Assembly (NCBI GenBank): GCA_963836375.1
Contig: CAWIJK010000002.1
Location: 248,001 to 312,000, forward strand
Direction of reading: 5' to 3'
From: CAWIJK01 sp963836375
GTDB taxonomy: Bacteria; Actinomycetota; Acidimicrobiia; Acidimicrobiales; RAAP-2
DNA: 64,000 bases
In this document: positions 32,557 through 40,193 of the stretch, piece after piece
How positions within the stretch are numbered: the stretch's first letter is position 1
How the letters are laid out: each line of letters opens with the position of its first letter
Notes under the pieces: generated by a model
Seen by the model: the letters and a program-made list of their open reading frames with translations, nothing else
Told to the model about the DNA's origin: nothing
Databases searched by the model: none
Program-made: the position numbers and the translations under genes

Positions 32557-34035
32557 TCAGGCGATCTCCCCTTCGGTCCAGAACCCCGGCCTCGGCCGGT
32601 CGTCCTGGCCGCCCGCCCCGTAGCGGCGGAGCCGCTCGAAGCCGTCGGGGTCGTCGAGCATCTGGACGACGTCGAAGACCCCCGGGGGCCCCGTCGCCCG
32701 CAGGGCAGCGTCGCCGTCGCCCGGCCGGCGGGGCAGGTGGGTGCTGAGCAGGACGAACGGACCGGTGGCCTTGGCCGCCAGCACGTGGGCCCGGCCCAAG
32801 GAGCGAAGGACGTTGTCGGTGCGCGTCAGGCCGCCCCGGGTCGTCGTGTAGGCACCCGACACGTCGAAGTACCACTTGGTCCCGGCGGCGTCGGCGGCCA
32901 CCAGGTCCACGGTCACCCCCAGCCCTCGGAGCCGGGCGTTGCGGCCGGTCACCGTGAACCCGCAGGTGCCCAGCAGGTCCTCGGCCAGGGCGAGGGCCCC
33001 CTTACCCTCGGCCAGCGCCCGGCGCCCGAATGCCTCGGCGGCTGAGCGGCGTGAGCGACCCCGTGGCCGACCCCGGGGGCCCGAGGCCCCGGCGCCCGGC
33101 GGCGCGGGGACCGCGGTCCCGCCGCCGCCGTCGCTCGCCACCCGCCGGCGGGCGATCTCCACGTAGGCCGGGTCCAGGTCGAAGCCCACGAAGCGCCGGC
33201 CGGACCGGGCCGCCGCCACCAGGGTCGAGCCCGATCCCATGAACGGGTCGAGGACCAGGTCGTCGCGGTAGGTGTAGAGCTCGATCAGCCGCAGGGGCAG
33301 CTCGACGGGGAACGGGGCCGGGTGGTCGACCCGGCGGGCGCTCTCGGGCGGGATGTTCCACACGTCGAGGGTGGCCGCCATGAACTCGTCGCTGGTGAGC
33401 GTGTTCTCGTGGGGCAGGGACAACGAGGCGCGCTCTTTGACGTTCTTCGCCCGGTCGAACCGGCCTTTGCTGACGATGACCACCCGTTCGGTGATGTCGC
33501 GCAGCACCGGGTTGGACGCGCTGCGGAACGAGCCCCAGGCGCACGAGCCGCTGGCCCCGTCCCCCTTCTGCCAGATGACTTCGCCCCGGGCCAGCAGGCG
33601 GAGGTCGTCTTGGAGGATGGTCATTACGTCCGACGACAGGCTCCGGTAGGGCTTGCGGCCCAGGTTGGCCACGTTGACGGCGAGCCGTCCGCCGGGCTCG
33701 AGCTTTCGCTTGCACTCGCTGAACACGTCGCGCAGGAGGGCCAGGTACTCGAGGTAGGAGCCCGGCACCCCTTCGCGGTCGAGTTCCTCTTCGTATTGCT
33801 TCCCGGCGAAGTAGGGGGGCGACGTGACCACGAGGGCGACAGACCCGTCGGCCACGGCGTCCATACACCGGGCGTCGCCGACGATGAAAGGATCGGCCAC
33901 GGGGGTCGGGGGGGTCACCTCTGCGTCCGAGGAGACCTCGGGGGCCTCGAAGCGGGCGTAGAAGGCCCGGGCGTCGTGGGCCTCACGGCGACCGACACCG
34001 AAGTTGGAGGTGGACGTGCGGCGACGCTGAGCCAT
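32557..34035 (-). CDS. Beta-class DNA methyltransferase with extra nuclease-like C-terminal domain
   Basis: A 492-residue protein. Residues 45-300 are a beta-class amino-methyltransferase: catalytic motif TSPPY (71-75) precedes the SAM-binding DPFMGSGST (263-271), with FVGFDLDPAYVEIARRR after it. TSPPY is typical of N4-cytosine enzymes. A basic Gly/Pro/Arg linker (301-333) leads to a second domain (335-470) with LGVTVDLVAA (Asp 377), KWYFDVSGAY (Asp 391), GLTRTDNVLRSLGRAHVLA and PFVLLSTHLP, resembling a PD-(D/E)xK fold in strand order, although the Lys position is a Ser. The ATG at 34035 is chosen because it begins the ordered part. It is first gene of a three-gene operon. Confidence 0.85.
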   Translation of the reverse strand: MAQRRRTSTSNFGVGRREAHDARAFYARFEAPEVSSDAEVTPPTPVADPFIVGDARCMDAVADGSVALVVTSPPYFAGKQYEEELDREGVPGSYLEYLALLRDVFSECKRKLEPGGRLAVNVANLGRKPYRSLSSDVMTILQDDLRLLARGEVIWQKGDGASGSCAWGSFRSASNPVLRDITERVVIVSKGRFDRAKNVKERASLSLPHENTLTSDEFMAATLDVWNIPPESARRVDHPAPFPVELPLRLIELYTYRDDLVLDPFMGSGSTLVAAARSGRRFVGFDLDPAYVEIARRRVASDGGGGTAVPAPPGAGASGPRGRPRGRSRRSAAEAFGRRALAEGKGALALAEDLLGTCGFTVTGRNARLRGLGVTVDLVAADAAGTKWYFDVSGAYTTTRGGLTRTDNVLRSLGRAHVLAAKATGPFVLLSTHLPRRPGDGDAALRATGPPGVFDVVQMLDDPDGFERLRRYGAGGQDDRPRPGFWTEGEIA

Positions 34036-34165
34036 GGCGAGTGGGCCTGACGCTAGCGGCCCCACCGGGGCCGGACGGGTATCGGGCTGTCGTACTGGTG
34101 GGAGGCTAGGACCAGGGTGTGACCGGACGTGGGCCCGGGCCAGGCCGGGGCCAAGGGGAGCGGTG

Positions 34166-34945
34166 GTGCTGCACATCGGGACATCGGGCTGGCAGTACCC
34201 GGACTGGCGGGGGCGGCTCTACCCGGCCGGGGTCCCCAAGGCCCGCTGGCTCGAGTACTACGCGGCGCGGTTCGCCACGGTCGAGGTCAACAACGCGTTC
34301 TACCGGCTGCCCGAGGCGACGACCTTCGAAGACTGGGCGGCCCGGACGCCGGGCGACTTCGTCATCGCTGTCAAGGCCAGCCGCTATCTCACCCACGTCA
34401 AGCGCCTGGCCGACCCGACCGAGCCGGTGGGCCGGCTCATGGCGCGCGCCGCGAGTCTCGGGCCCAAGCTGGGTCCGGTCCTGGTGCAGGTCCCACAGAC
34501 CCTCCACGCCGACCCGGTGCTGCTCGACGAGGCCCTGTCGGCCTTCGGGGCGGGGGTCAAGGTCGCCTTCGAGCCCCGGGATCGGTCCTGGGAGACCGAC
34601 CGGGTCCGGTCCGTCCTCGAGGGCCACGGGGCCGCCCTGTGCCTGGCCGACGGCCCGGGGGTCCGCCCGCCGCACTGGCGCACGGCGGGCTGGGGCTACG
34701 TCCGCTTCCACCAGGGACGGGCCCGCCCCGCACCCTGCTACGGGCGGGCCGCCTTGTCGACCTGGGCCGAGCGGCTGGCGGCCCTGTGGGACCCGGCCGA
34801 CGAGGTCTTCGCCTTCTTCAACAACGACGGGTGCGGGTGCGCGCCGCGCGACGCCCGGCGCTTCGCCCTCGCCGCCGCCCGGGCCGGGCTCTGTCCGACC
34901 CGGGTCCCCGGCCGGCGCGAGACCCCGGTCGGCGGTGACCGCTGA
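34166..34945 (+). CDS. DUF72 domain protein
   Basis: A 259-residue TIM-barrel protein of the DUF72 (YecE-like) family, function unknown. Motifs: IGTSGWQYPDWRGRLYP at the start, EVNNAFYRLP, FVIAVKASRYLTHVKRL, VKVAFEPRDRSW, and VFAFFNNDGCG-type ending. AAGGGGAG at 34153-34160 favours the GTG at 34166; the GTG one codon earlier is the alternative. It diverges from the DNA methyltransferase operon with about 130 bp between, and converges on the PHP gene. Confidence 0.9.
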   Translation: MLHIGTSGWQYPDWRGRLYPAGVPKARWLEYYAARFATVEVNNAFYRLPEATTFEDWAARTPGDFVIAVKASRYLTHVKRLADPTEPVGRLMARAASLGPKLGPVLVQVPQTLHADPVLLDEALSAFGAGVKVAFEPRDRSWETDRVRSVLEGHGAALCLADGPGVRPPHWRTAGWGYVRFHQGRARPAPCYGRAALSTWAERLAALWDPADEVFAFFNNDGCGCAPRDARRFALAAARAGLCPTRVPGRRETPVGGDR

Positions 34946-34957
34946 GACCGGTCGTCC

Positions 34958-35974
34958 TCAGGCGGCGTGCGCGCTCGTCCACTCGAGGAGATCCTCGAGG
35001 GGCCAGGCATTGACGATCCTGTCGTCGGGCACGTGGGCGTCCGCCGCCTGCTGGCAGCCGTTGACCAGCCACTCGAGCTGGCCGGGGGCGTGGGCGTCGG
35101 TGTCGATCGACACGAGGCACCCCGATGCGAGCGCGGCGGCCAGAAGTTCGGGGGGCGGATCCCGGCGCTCGGGACGCGAGTTGATCTCGACCGCCGTCCC
35201 GGTGGCCGCGCAGGCGGCGAAGACCGCCTCGGCGTCGAAGGTCGACGGGGGACGGCCCCGTCCGGCCAACAGCCTTCCCGTGCAGTGCCCGAGGATGTCG
35301 GTGTGGGGGCTCTCGATGGCCCGGACCATCCGCCGGGTCATGGGCCCGGGCTCCATCCGGAGCTTGGAGTGGACGCTGGCGACCACCACGTCGAGGAGGG
35401 CCAGGAGTTCCTCGTCCTGGTCGAGCGAGCCGTCCTCCAAGATGTCCACTTCGATGCCGGTCAGGATCCGGAAGGGTGACAAGGCCTCGTTGAGCTCGGC
35501 GACGAGCTCGAGCTGGCGGCCGAGACGCTGTGGGTTGAGGCCGTGGGCCACGGTCAACCGGGGGCTGTGGTCGGTGAGGGCCAGGTAGCAGTGGCCGAGG
35601 CGGCGTGCGGCATCGGCCATCTCGGCCACCGGGCTCCCCCCGTCGGACCAGTCCGAGTGGCTGTGGCAGTCCCCGAGGAGCCGTTGGCGGATCTCGCCCA
35701 CCCGCCCGGTCGGCGGGGCCGGCCGCTGCGCCTCCAGCTCGGCCAGGTAGGCCGGTGTCGACCCGGCGAGGGCCTCGTCGATGACCCGGGCCGTGGTGTC
35801 GCCCACCCCCGGGAGCGAGCGGAGCCGCCCGCCCCGGGCCAGGTCGGCCACCGATTCGGGACCGGCCTCGACGAGGGCGCCGGCGGCCTTGCGGAAGGCC
35901 TGCACCTTGTAGGTGGTGGCCCCCGAGGCCTCGAGCAGGTAGGCGATGCGCCGCAGGGCGTCGACGGGGTCCAC
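34958..35974 (-). CDS. HhH-PHP domain protein (PolX-like, without polymerase domain)
   Basis: A 338-residue protein. Residues 1-90 resemble the helical N-terminal domain of family X polymerases (DALRRIAYLLEASGATTYKV) plus a helix-hairpin-helix (LRSLPGVGDTTARVIDEAL). Residues 105-330 are a PHP phosphoesterase domain with metal ligands GDCHSHSDWSDG, ALTDHS, GIEVDIL, VASVHSKL, DILGHCTGR and SIDTDAH. The nucleotidyltransferase core of PolX is missing, so it is probably a DNA-linked phosphoesterase or 3'-5' exonuclease. The GTG at 35974 gives a complete N-terminal domain; no ribosome-binding site is clear. Confidence 0.88.
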   Translation of the reverse strand: MDPVDALRRIAYLLEASGATTYKVQAFRKAAGALVEAGPESVADLARGGRLRSLPGVGDTTARVIDEALAGSTPAYLAELEAQRPAPPTGRVGEIRQRLLGDCHSHSDWSDGGSPVAEMADAARRLGHCYLALTDHSPRLTVAHGLNPQRLGRQLELVAELNEALSPFRILTGIEVDILEDGSLDQDEELLALLDVVVASVHSKLRMEPGPMTRRMVRAIESPHTDILGHCTGRLLAGRGRPPSTFDAEAVFAACAATGTAVEINSRPERRDPPPELLAAALASGCLVSIDTDAHAPGQLEWLVNGCQQAADAHVPDDRIVNAWPLEDLLEWTSAHAA

Positions 35975-36003
35975 GGCCCCGAACGTACCCGGAGGCGGGG
36001 CGC

Positions 36004-36885
36004 TCACCGCCCGCTGGCGGCCGCCCGCTCGAGGCAGGGCTCGAGGGCGTCGAGCACCGCCGGGACGTCGTCGGCCGAGCCGGCGAAGCACAGGGCCGCC
36101 ACGGCGTCGGCCCCCGCTTCGGCATACTGCTCGACCCGTTGGGGGGTGAGCTCTTGGAAGTAGGGGCAGACCGTGATCCGTATCTCGGACCGGCTGCGCC
36201 CGGCGGCCTCGAGGTGCCGGTCCAGGGCGGCCAGCGGGGCGGCGAGGTCCTCGGGGAGTCGGTTGAAGGTGTGCCAACCCTGGGCCGCCCGGGCCACCCG
36301 GGCCAGCGCGGCATCGCTCTCACCGCCGATGTGGATCGGCGGGTGCGGGTCCTGGACCGGCTTGGGGTACATGGCGCAGTCGGCCAGCTCGTAGAACTCC
36401 CCGGAGAACGCCGAGGTCTCGTCGCACCACAGGGTGCGCAGGACCTCGAGGTACTCGTCGGTGCGCGCCCCCCGGCGGGGCCACGGCACCCCCAGGGCCT
36501 CGAACTCCTCCCGCAGCCACCCGACACCCACCCCGAGGTCGACCCGACCCTTGGAGAGCCAGTCGAGCGTCGCCACCTCCTTGGCCGTATAGACGGGGTT
36601 GCGCTGGGGGAGGAGCACCATCGCCGTCCCCAGCCGGACCCGCGAGGTGTGGGCGGCAAGGAACGAGAGCGTGTTGAGCGGTTCGAGCAGGCCGGTGCCC
36701 GCGGGGGTCGGGATCCGACCGTCGGCGGCGTAGGGGTAGCTCGAGGCGTACCGTTCGAAGAGGACGACGTGCTCGCCCACCCAGAGGCCGTGGATCCCCC
36801 TGGCCTCGGCCTCGGTGCCGACGGCGGCCAGCAGCTCGGCGGTGGTGAACGGGTTGGCGGTCGGCAGCCACAGGTCCAAGTCCAC
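36004..36885 (-). CDS. LLM-class F420-dependent oxidoreductase
   Basis: A 293-residue luciferase-like oxidoreductase. It opens with LDLWLPTANPFTTAELLA and has GLWVGEHVVLFERYASSYPY, VRLGTAMVLLPQRNPVYTAK, GRVDLGVGVGWLREEFEALG and PPIHIGGESDAALARVARA, the signature set of the TIGR03619-like F420-dependent subfamily. It is encoded 11 bp after the TetR gene and downstream of the P450, so it likely acts in the same oxidative pathway. The start is GTG at 36885. Confidence 0.92.
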   Translation of the reverse strand: MDLDLWLPTANPFTTAELLAAVGTEAEARGIHGLWVGEHVVLFERYASSYPYAADGRIPTPAGTGLLEPLNTLSFLAAHTSRVRLGTAMVLLPQRNPVYTAKEVATLDWLSKGRVDLGVGVGWLREEFEALGVPWPRRGARTDEYLEVLRTLWCDETSAFSGEFYELADCAMYPKPVQDPHPPIHIGGESDAALARVARAAQGWHTFNRLPEDLAAPLAALDRHLEAAGRSRSEIRITVCPYFQELTPQRVEQYAEAGADAVAALCFAGSADDVPAVLDALEPCLERAAASGR

Positions 36886-36896
36886 CGGCGAGCCCC

Positions 36897-37523
36897 CTAG
36901 GTCCGGACCCGCAGGCCGTTGAGCACGAAGTCGCAGATCTCGCCGGTCGCCTCGTCGAGATGGAGGGGGCTCGGGTCACCGGCCCGCACCGCCATGGCCC
37001 CGTAGGCCTGCTGGCCCAAGAGGGCCGCCGCCCGGGCCGGGTCGACCGGGCGGAACTGCCCGCTCCGCACCCCCTCGTCGACGAGGTCCTGGAGTATCCG
37101 GGCCATGTCGAGCCCGATCAAGAGCAGCTCGGCGTCGAGCGCGGCGGCCCCGGGCTGGTCGCCGGCGGCCTGGGTGGCCACGGCCAGACGGAAGAACGAG
37201 GGGTTCTCGTCGATCTGCTCCAACAACCCCCGGACCACCGCCCGCAGGCGGGCCTCGGGCGCCGCGTCGCGCTCCCAGGCCCCGACGATGCCGTCCTGGA
37301 GCTGCTCGTACATGCTCTTGAGGCAGGCCCGTAGCAGTTCGTCCCGGTTGGCGAAGTAGACGTAGACCGTCGACCGGGCCACGCCGGCCTCGGCGGCGAT
37401 CTCGTCCATCGGGATCTCGGTGGTACCCCGCTCCCCGAAGAGCCGACGGGCGACGTCGATGATCTGGTCCCGGCGGAAGTCGCGGATGACCTCTTTGAGT
37501 TCGTCGGGTGAGCGGCGGGGCAT
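36897..37523 (-). CDS. TetR-family transcriptional regulator of the P450 operon
   Basis: A 208-residue TetR regulator: RDQIIDVARRLFGERGTTEI, PMDEIAAEAGVARSTVYVYF and ANRDELLRACL form the helix-turn-helix domain; the rest is the ligand-binding helical domain. It begins 2 bp after the P450 stop. The 8-bp inverted repeat at 38790-38810 in front of the P450 gene is its probable operator, giving negative autoregulation of the P450-tetR-LLM operon. Confidence 0.92.
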   Translation of the reverse strand: MPRRSPDELKEVIRDFRRDQIIDVARRLFGERGTTEIPMDEIAAEAGVARSTVYVYFANRDELLRACLKSMYEQLQDGIVGAWERDAAPEARLRAVVRGLLEQIDENPSFFRLAVATQAAGDQPGAAALDAELLLIGLDMARILQDLVDEGVRSGQFRPVDPARAAALLGQQAYGAMAVRAGDPSPLHLDEATGEICDFVLNGLRVRT

Positions 37524-37525
37524 CG

Positions 37526-38770
37526 TCAGGCGCGCCCGACCGCGGGGCTCGGCGTGAAGGCCACCGGAAGGTGCTTCACCCCGTTGATGAACTGCGACTG
37601 CAGCCGCTGCATGTCGCCAGCCTGGTGGATGTCGGGCATCCGGTCGAGCAGGTGCTCGAACATCACCCGGATCTCGAGGCGGGCCAGGTTGGCACCCAAG
37701 CAGAAGTGCGGTCCACCGCCCCCGAAGGCGATGTGCGGGTTGTCGTCCCGGGCCACGTCGAACGCGTCGGCGTCGGGGCCGAAGACCTCCTCGTCACGGT
37801 TCGCCGACGAGTGGAAGAAGACGATCTTGTCGTTCTCCTTGATCGGGGTTCCGCTGAGTTCGAGGTCACAGGTTGCGGTGCGCCGGAAGTTCATGACCGG
37901 GGTCACGAAGCGGAGCATCTCTTCGACCGCCAGGGGCAGGATGGAGCGGTCCTTGCGCAACCGCTCCCACTGCCCGGGAAAGCAGAAGAACGCGTACATC
38001 GCCCCGGACATGAGGTTCCGGGTGGTCTCGTTGCCGGCCACCGTGAGGAGGAGGAAGAACAGCTCGAGTTCCATCTCGCTCAGCTGTTCGCCGTCCAGCT
38101 CCACCTGGGTCAGGACGCTCATGAGGTCGGCGTGCGGGTTGATGCGCTTCTCGCCATAGAGCTGGCTGGCGTAGGCGTAGAGATCCATGGCCGCCTCCAG
38201 CGCGTTCTCGGCCGTGATGCCGTACTCGGGGTCCTCGTTGCCGACCATCCGGTTCGACCAGTCGAACATCCGGTGCCGGTCCTCGGCCGGGACCCCGAGA
38301 AGCTCGGCGATCACCTGCAGGGGCAACTCGGCCGAGACCTCGGTCACGAAGTCGGCCTGGCCCTTCTCGCAGACCGCGTCGAGGATCCGGTCGGTCGACG
38401 CGTGGATGTTGGCTTCGAGGTCACGGACCATCCGCGGCGTGAAGCCCTTGTTCACGAGCCGCCGGTAGCGGGTGTGAAGCGGCGGGTCCATGTTGACCAT
38501 CATCAGGCTCTGCTGGGCGATCTCGTCGTCGGTCATCTCGAAGGGCATCGTCCCCCGGCGGGCCGAGCTGAAGCGCTCCCAGTCGCGGTTGACGGTCACG
38601 CAGTCGCCGTACTTGGTCACCGCCCAGAACCCCGGGCCCTCCTTCTCGTCCTGCCAGTGGACCGGGTCGTGGCGCCGCAGGTGGGCGAAGTACTCGTGGG
38701 GGACACCCGGGACATACGACCTCGAGTCGGAGAGGTCCACGGGCGAGAGGTCGGTGACGATGTCGGGCAT
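37526..38770 (-). CDS. Cytochrome P450
   Basis: A 414-residue soluble bacterial P450. Key residues are present: the oxygen-activation helix with AGNETTR, the ExxR pair in EEMLR, FRRTATCDLELSG, and the heme-binding loop FGGGGPHFCLGANLAR with the axial Cys. The N-terminal PHEYFAHLRRHDPVHWQDEK resembles sterol- or terpene-oxidising actinobacterial P450s (CYP125/142-type), an impression rather than a proof. Redox partners are not encoded nearby. It is the first gene of the operon and lies 20 bp downstream of a perfect inverted repeat; GGAGGAGC precedes the ATG. Confidence 0.95.
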   Translation of the reverse strand: MPDIVTDLSPVDLSDSRSYVPGVPHEYFAHLRRHDPVHWQDEKEGPGFWAVTKYGDCVTVNRDWERFSSARRGTMPFEMTDDEIAQQSLMMVNMDPPLHTRYRRLVNKGFTPRMVRDLEANIHASTDRILDAVCEKGQADFVTEVSAELPLQVIAELLGVPAEDRHRMFDWSNRMVGNEDPEYGITAENALEAAMDLYAYASQLYGEKRINPHADLMSVLTQVELDGEQLSEMELELFFLLLTVAGNETTRNLMSGAMYAFFCFPGQWERLRKDRSILPLAVEEMLRFVTPVMNFRRTATCDLELSGTPIKENDKIVFFHSSANRDEEVFGPDADAFDVARDDNPHIAFGGGGPHFCLGANLARLEIRVMFEHLLDRMPDIHQAGDMQRLQSQFINGVKHLPVAFTPSPAVGRA

Positions 38771-38789
38771 TCGGACGGCTCCTCCTGGG

Positions 38790-38810
38790 AATCGGACGTT
38801 CTGTCCGATT
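38790..38810. promoter_or_regulatory. TetR operator upstream of the P450 gene
   Basis: AATCGGAC (38790-38797), 5-bp spacer GTTCT, GTCCGATT (38803-38810): a perfect 8-bp inverted repeat ending about 20 bp before the P450 start codon. Size and position fit a TetR-family dimer site controlling the P450-tetR-LLM operon. Confidence 0.75.
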
Positions 38811-38954
38811 CGTCAGATGCTACGTCGGGAGCGACCCAACGTCAACGAACCCCGAGGCTCCTCGGTCGCCGGCCTCCCGAGGGTCCGGGGCCGCCCCGGG
38901 GCAGCCGGGCTGGTGGGCAGTGGACGGACCACCCTCGAGCGCAGCGCGCCGCGC

Positions 38955-39170
38955 TCAGGGCTCGAGCCGCCGGCTGCTGCGGCCCATGTGCCAGCCCCCG
39001 CAGAAGTCGCACCGGTAGGCGCCGAGCTCGACCCCCGACGCCCGGGCCCGCTCCTCGGCCGCCGAGAGGGCCTCGGTCCGTGAGACGTAGCGGACCTTGG
39101 CCAGTCCGTCCTCGCGCCAGTGCGAGGCCGAGATCGAGACCGGTCGGTGGGGTGGTCGGCGGCGGGCCAC
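38955..39170 (-). CDS. Small zinc-finger-like protein
   Basis: About 71 residues, ending VRYVSRTEALSAAEERARAS and GAYRCDFCGGWHMGRSSRRL. CDFCGGWH offers a C-x2-C-x3-H cluster that could bind zinc, a pattern found in small actinobacterial proteins of unknown function. The start is uncertain: GTG at 39170 is the nearest reasonable codon, but the conserved-looking part begins about 30 residues later. It overlaps the start region of the divergent phosphotransferase only upstream. No partner gene is evident. Confidence 0.5.
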   Translation of the reverse strand: MARRRPPHRPVSISASHWREDGLAKVRYVSRTEALSAAEERARASGVELGAYRCDFCGGWHMGRSSRRLEP

Positions 39171-39276
39171 AGCCGCAATTGTGGCCCACGGGCCGACGGC
39201 GGCCGGCCACCGGGCCACGGGCGACCCCGGCCACCGGCGGCCCGGGGGCAGAGGGCAGGGCGTCCGCACCCTCGTC

Positions 39277-40098
39277 GTGGACGAGACTGCGGTGGTGGAA
39301 GGGCCCGAGGAACCACTGGCCGGCGGGGTGGCCAACAGGGGCTCGGTCGTCCGGGTGGGCGACACCGTCCGTCGCCCGGCCGGCCCGTGGTCGGTGGGCA
39401 CCCGGGCCCTGCTCGAGCACCTCGAGGCGGTCGGGTTTGAGGAGGCACCCCGCTATCTGGGCACCGACGGGCAGGGACGCGACGTCCTGAGCTACCTCGA
39501 GGGGGTGGTCCCGCTCCCGCCGTTCCCCGCCTGGTCGATGACCGACGCCGTGCTGGAGGACCTGGCCGGGCTCCTCCGCCGCTTCCACCAGGCCCTCGAG
39601 GGGTTCGAGCCGGGCGACCCGGCGGTCTGGTCGGACGAGCTGGCCGATCCGGGTGGCGGGCCCGTGGTCTGTCACAACGACGTCTGTCCCGAGAACGTCG
39701 TCTACCGCGGCGGTCGTGCGATCGGACTGGTCGACTTCGACTTCGCCGCCCCCGGCCGGCCGGCCTGGGACGTGGTGCGGACGGTGGTCATGTGGGCGCC
39801 GATGGCCCACCCGGACTTCCGCCGCGATTTCCCGGCGGGGCTCGACGCGTGGGGGCGCTTCGCCCGGTTCGCCGCCGCCTACGGCTTCGGCCCGCAGGAC
39901 GCGACGGCTCTGGTGGACCTCATGGTCGAGACCCGGCGATCCGGGCGCCGGTTCCTTCGCCGCCACCTCGATGCCGGCGAGCCCGCCTTCATCGAGATGT
40001 GGGAGCGCGCCGGCGGCGCCGAGCGAGACCGCCGCAACGACGAGTGGGTCGCCGAGCATCGTGGCGCGGCGGTCGCCGCGCTGGCCGAGGCGCTCTGA
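39277..40098 (+). CDS. Phosphotransferase (APH/choline kinase-like) family protein
   Basis: A protein-kinase-fold phosphotransferase of about 273 residues. The catalytic loop is VVCHNDVCPENVVYRGG (HxDxxxxN with His-Asn-Asp) and the metal motif is GLVDFDFAAPG. LLRRFHQALEGFEPGDPAVW is the usual preceding helix. The N-lobe is short and its Lys is not obvious, as in many actinobacterial members that phosphorylate unknown small molecules; an antibiotic target is not implied. The GTG at 39277 is chosen by frame and length; the sequence upstream (to 39097) is low-complexity. Confidence 0.82.
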   Translation: MDETAVVEGPEEPLAGGVANRGSVVRVGDTVRRPAGPWSVGTRALLEHLEAVGFEEAPRYLGTDGQGRDVLSYLEGVVPLPPFPAWSMTDAVLEDLAGLLRRFHQALEGFEPGDPAVWSDELADPGGGPVVCHNDVCPENVVYRGGRAIGLVDFDFAAPGRPAWDVVRTVVMWAPMAHPDFRRDFPAGLDAWGRFARFAAAYGFGPQDATALVDLMVETRRSGRRFLRRHLDAGEPAFIEMWERAGGAERDRRNDEWVAEHRGAAVAALAEAL

Positions 40099-40193
40099 CA
40101 CCGCGTCGAACCCGCGCCATGCGGGTGGCCCGAGCTCGGTCGTGGCCGGAGGGTGCCGGACGATAGAGTCCGCCCGATGAGGGGTCGCCCGCG

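Noticed and set aside
34129..34938. Alternative plus-strand frames over the DUF72 gene
   Set aside because: They lack the DUF72 motifs present in the frame from 34166 and are Arg/Gly/Pro-rich shadows.
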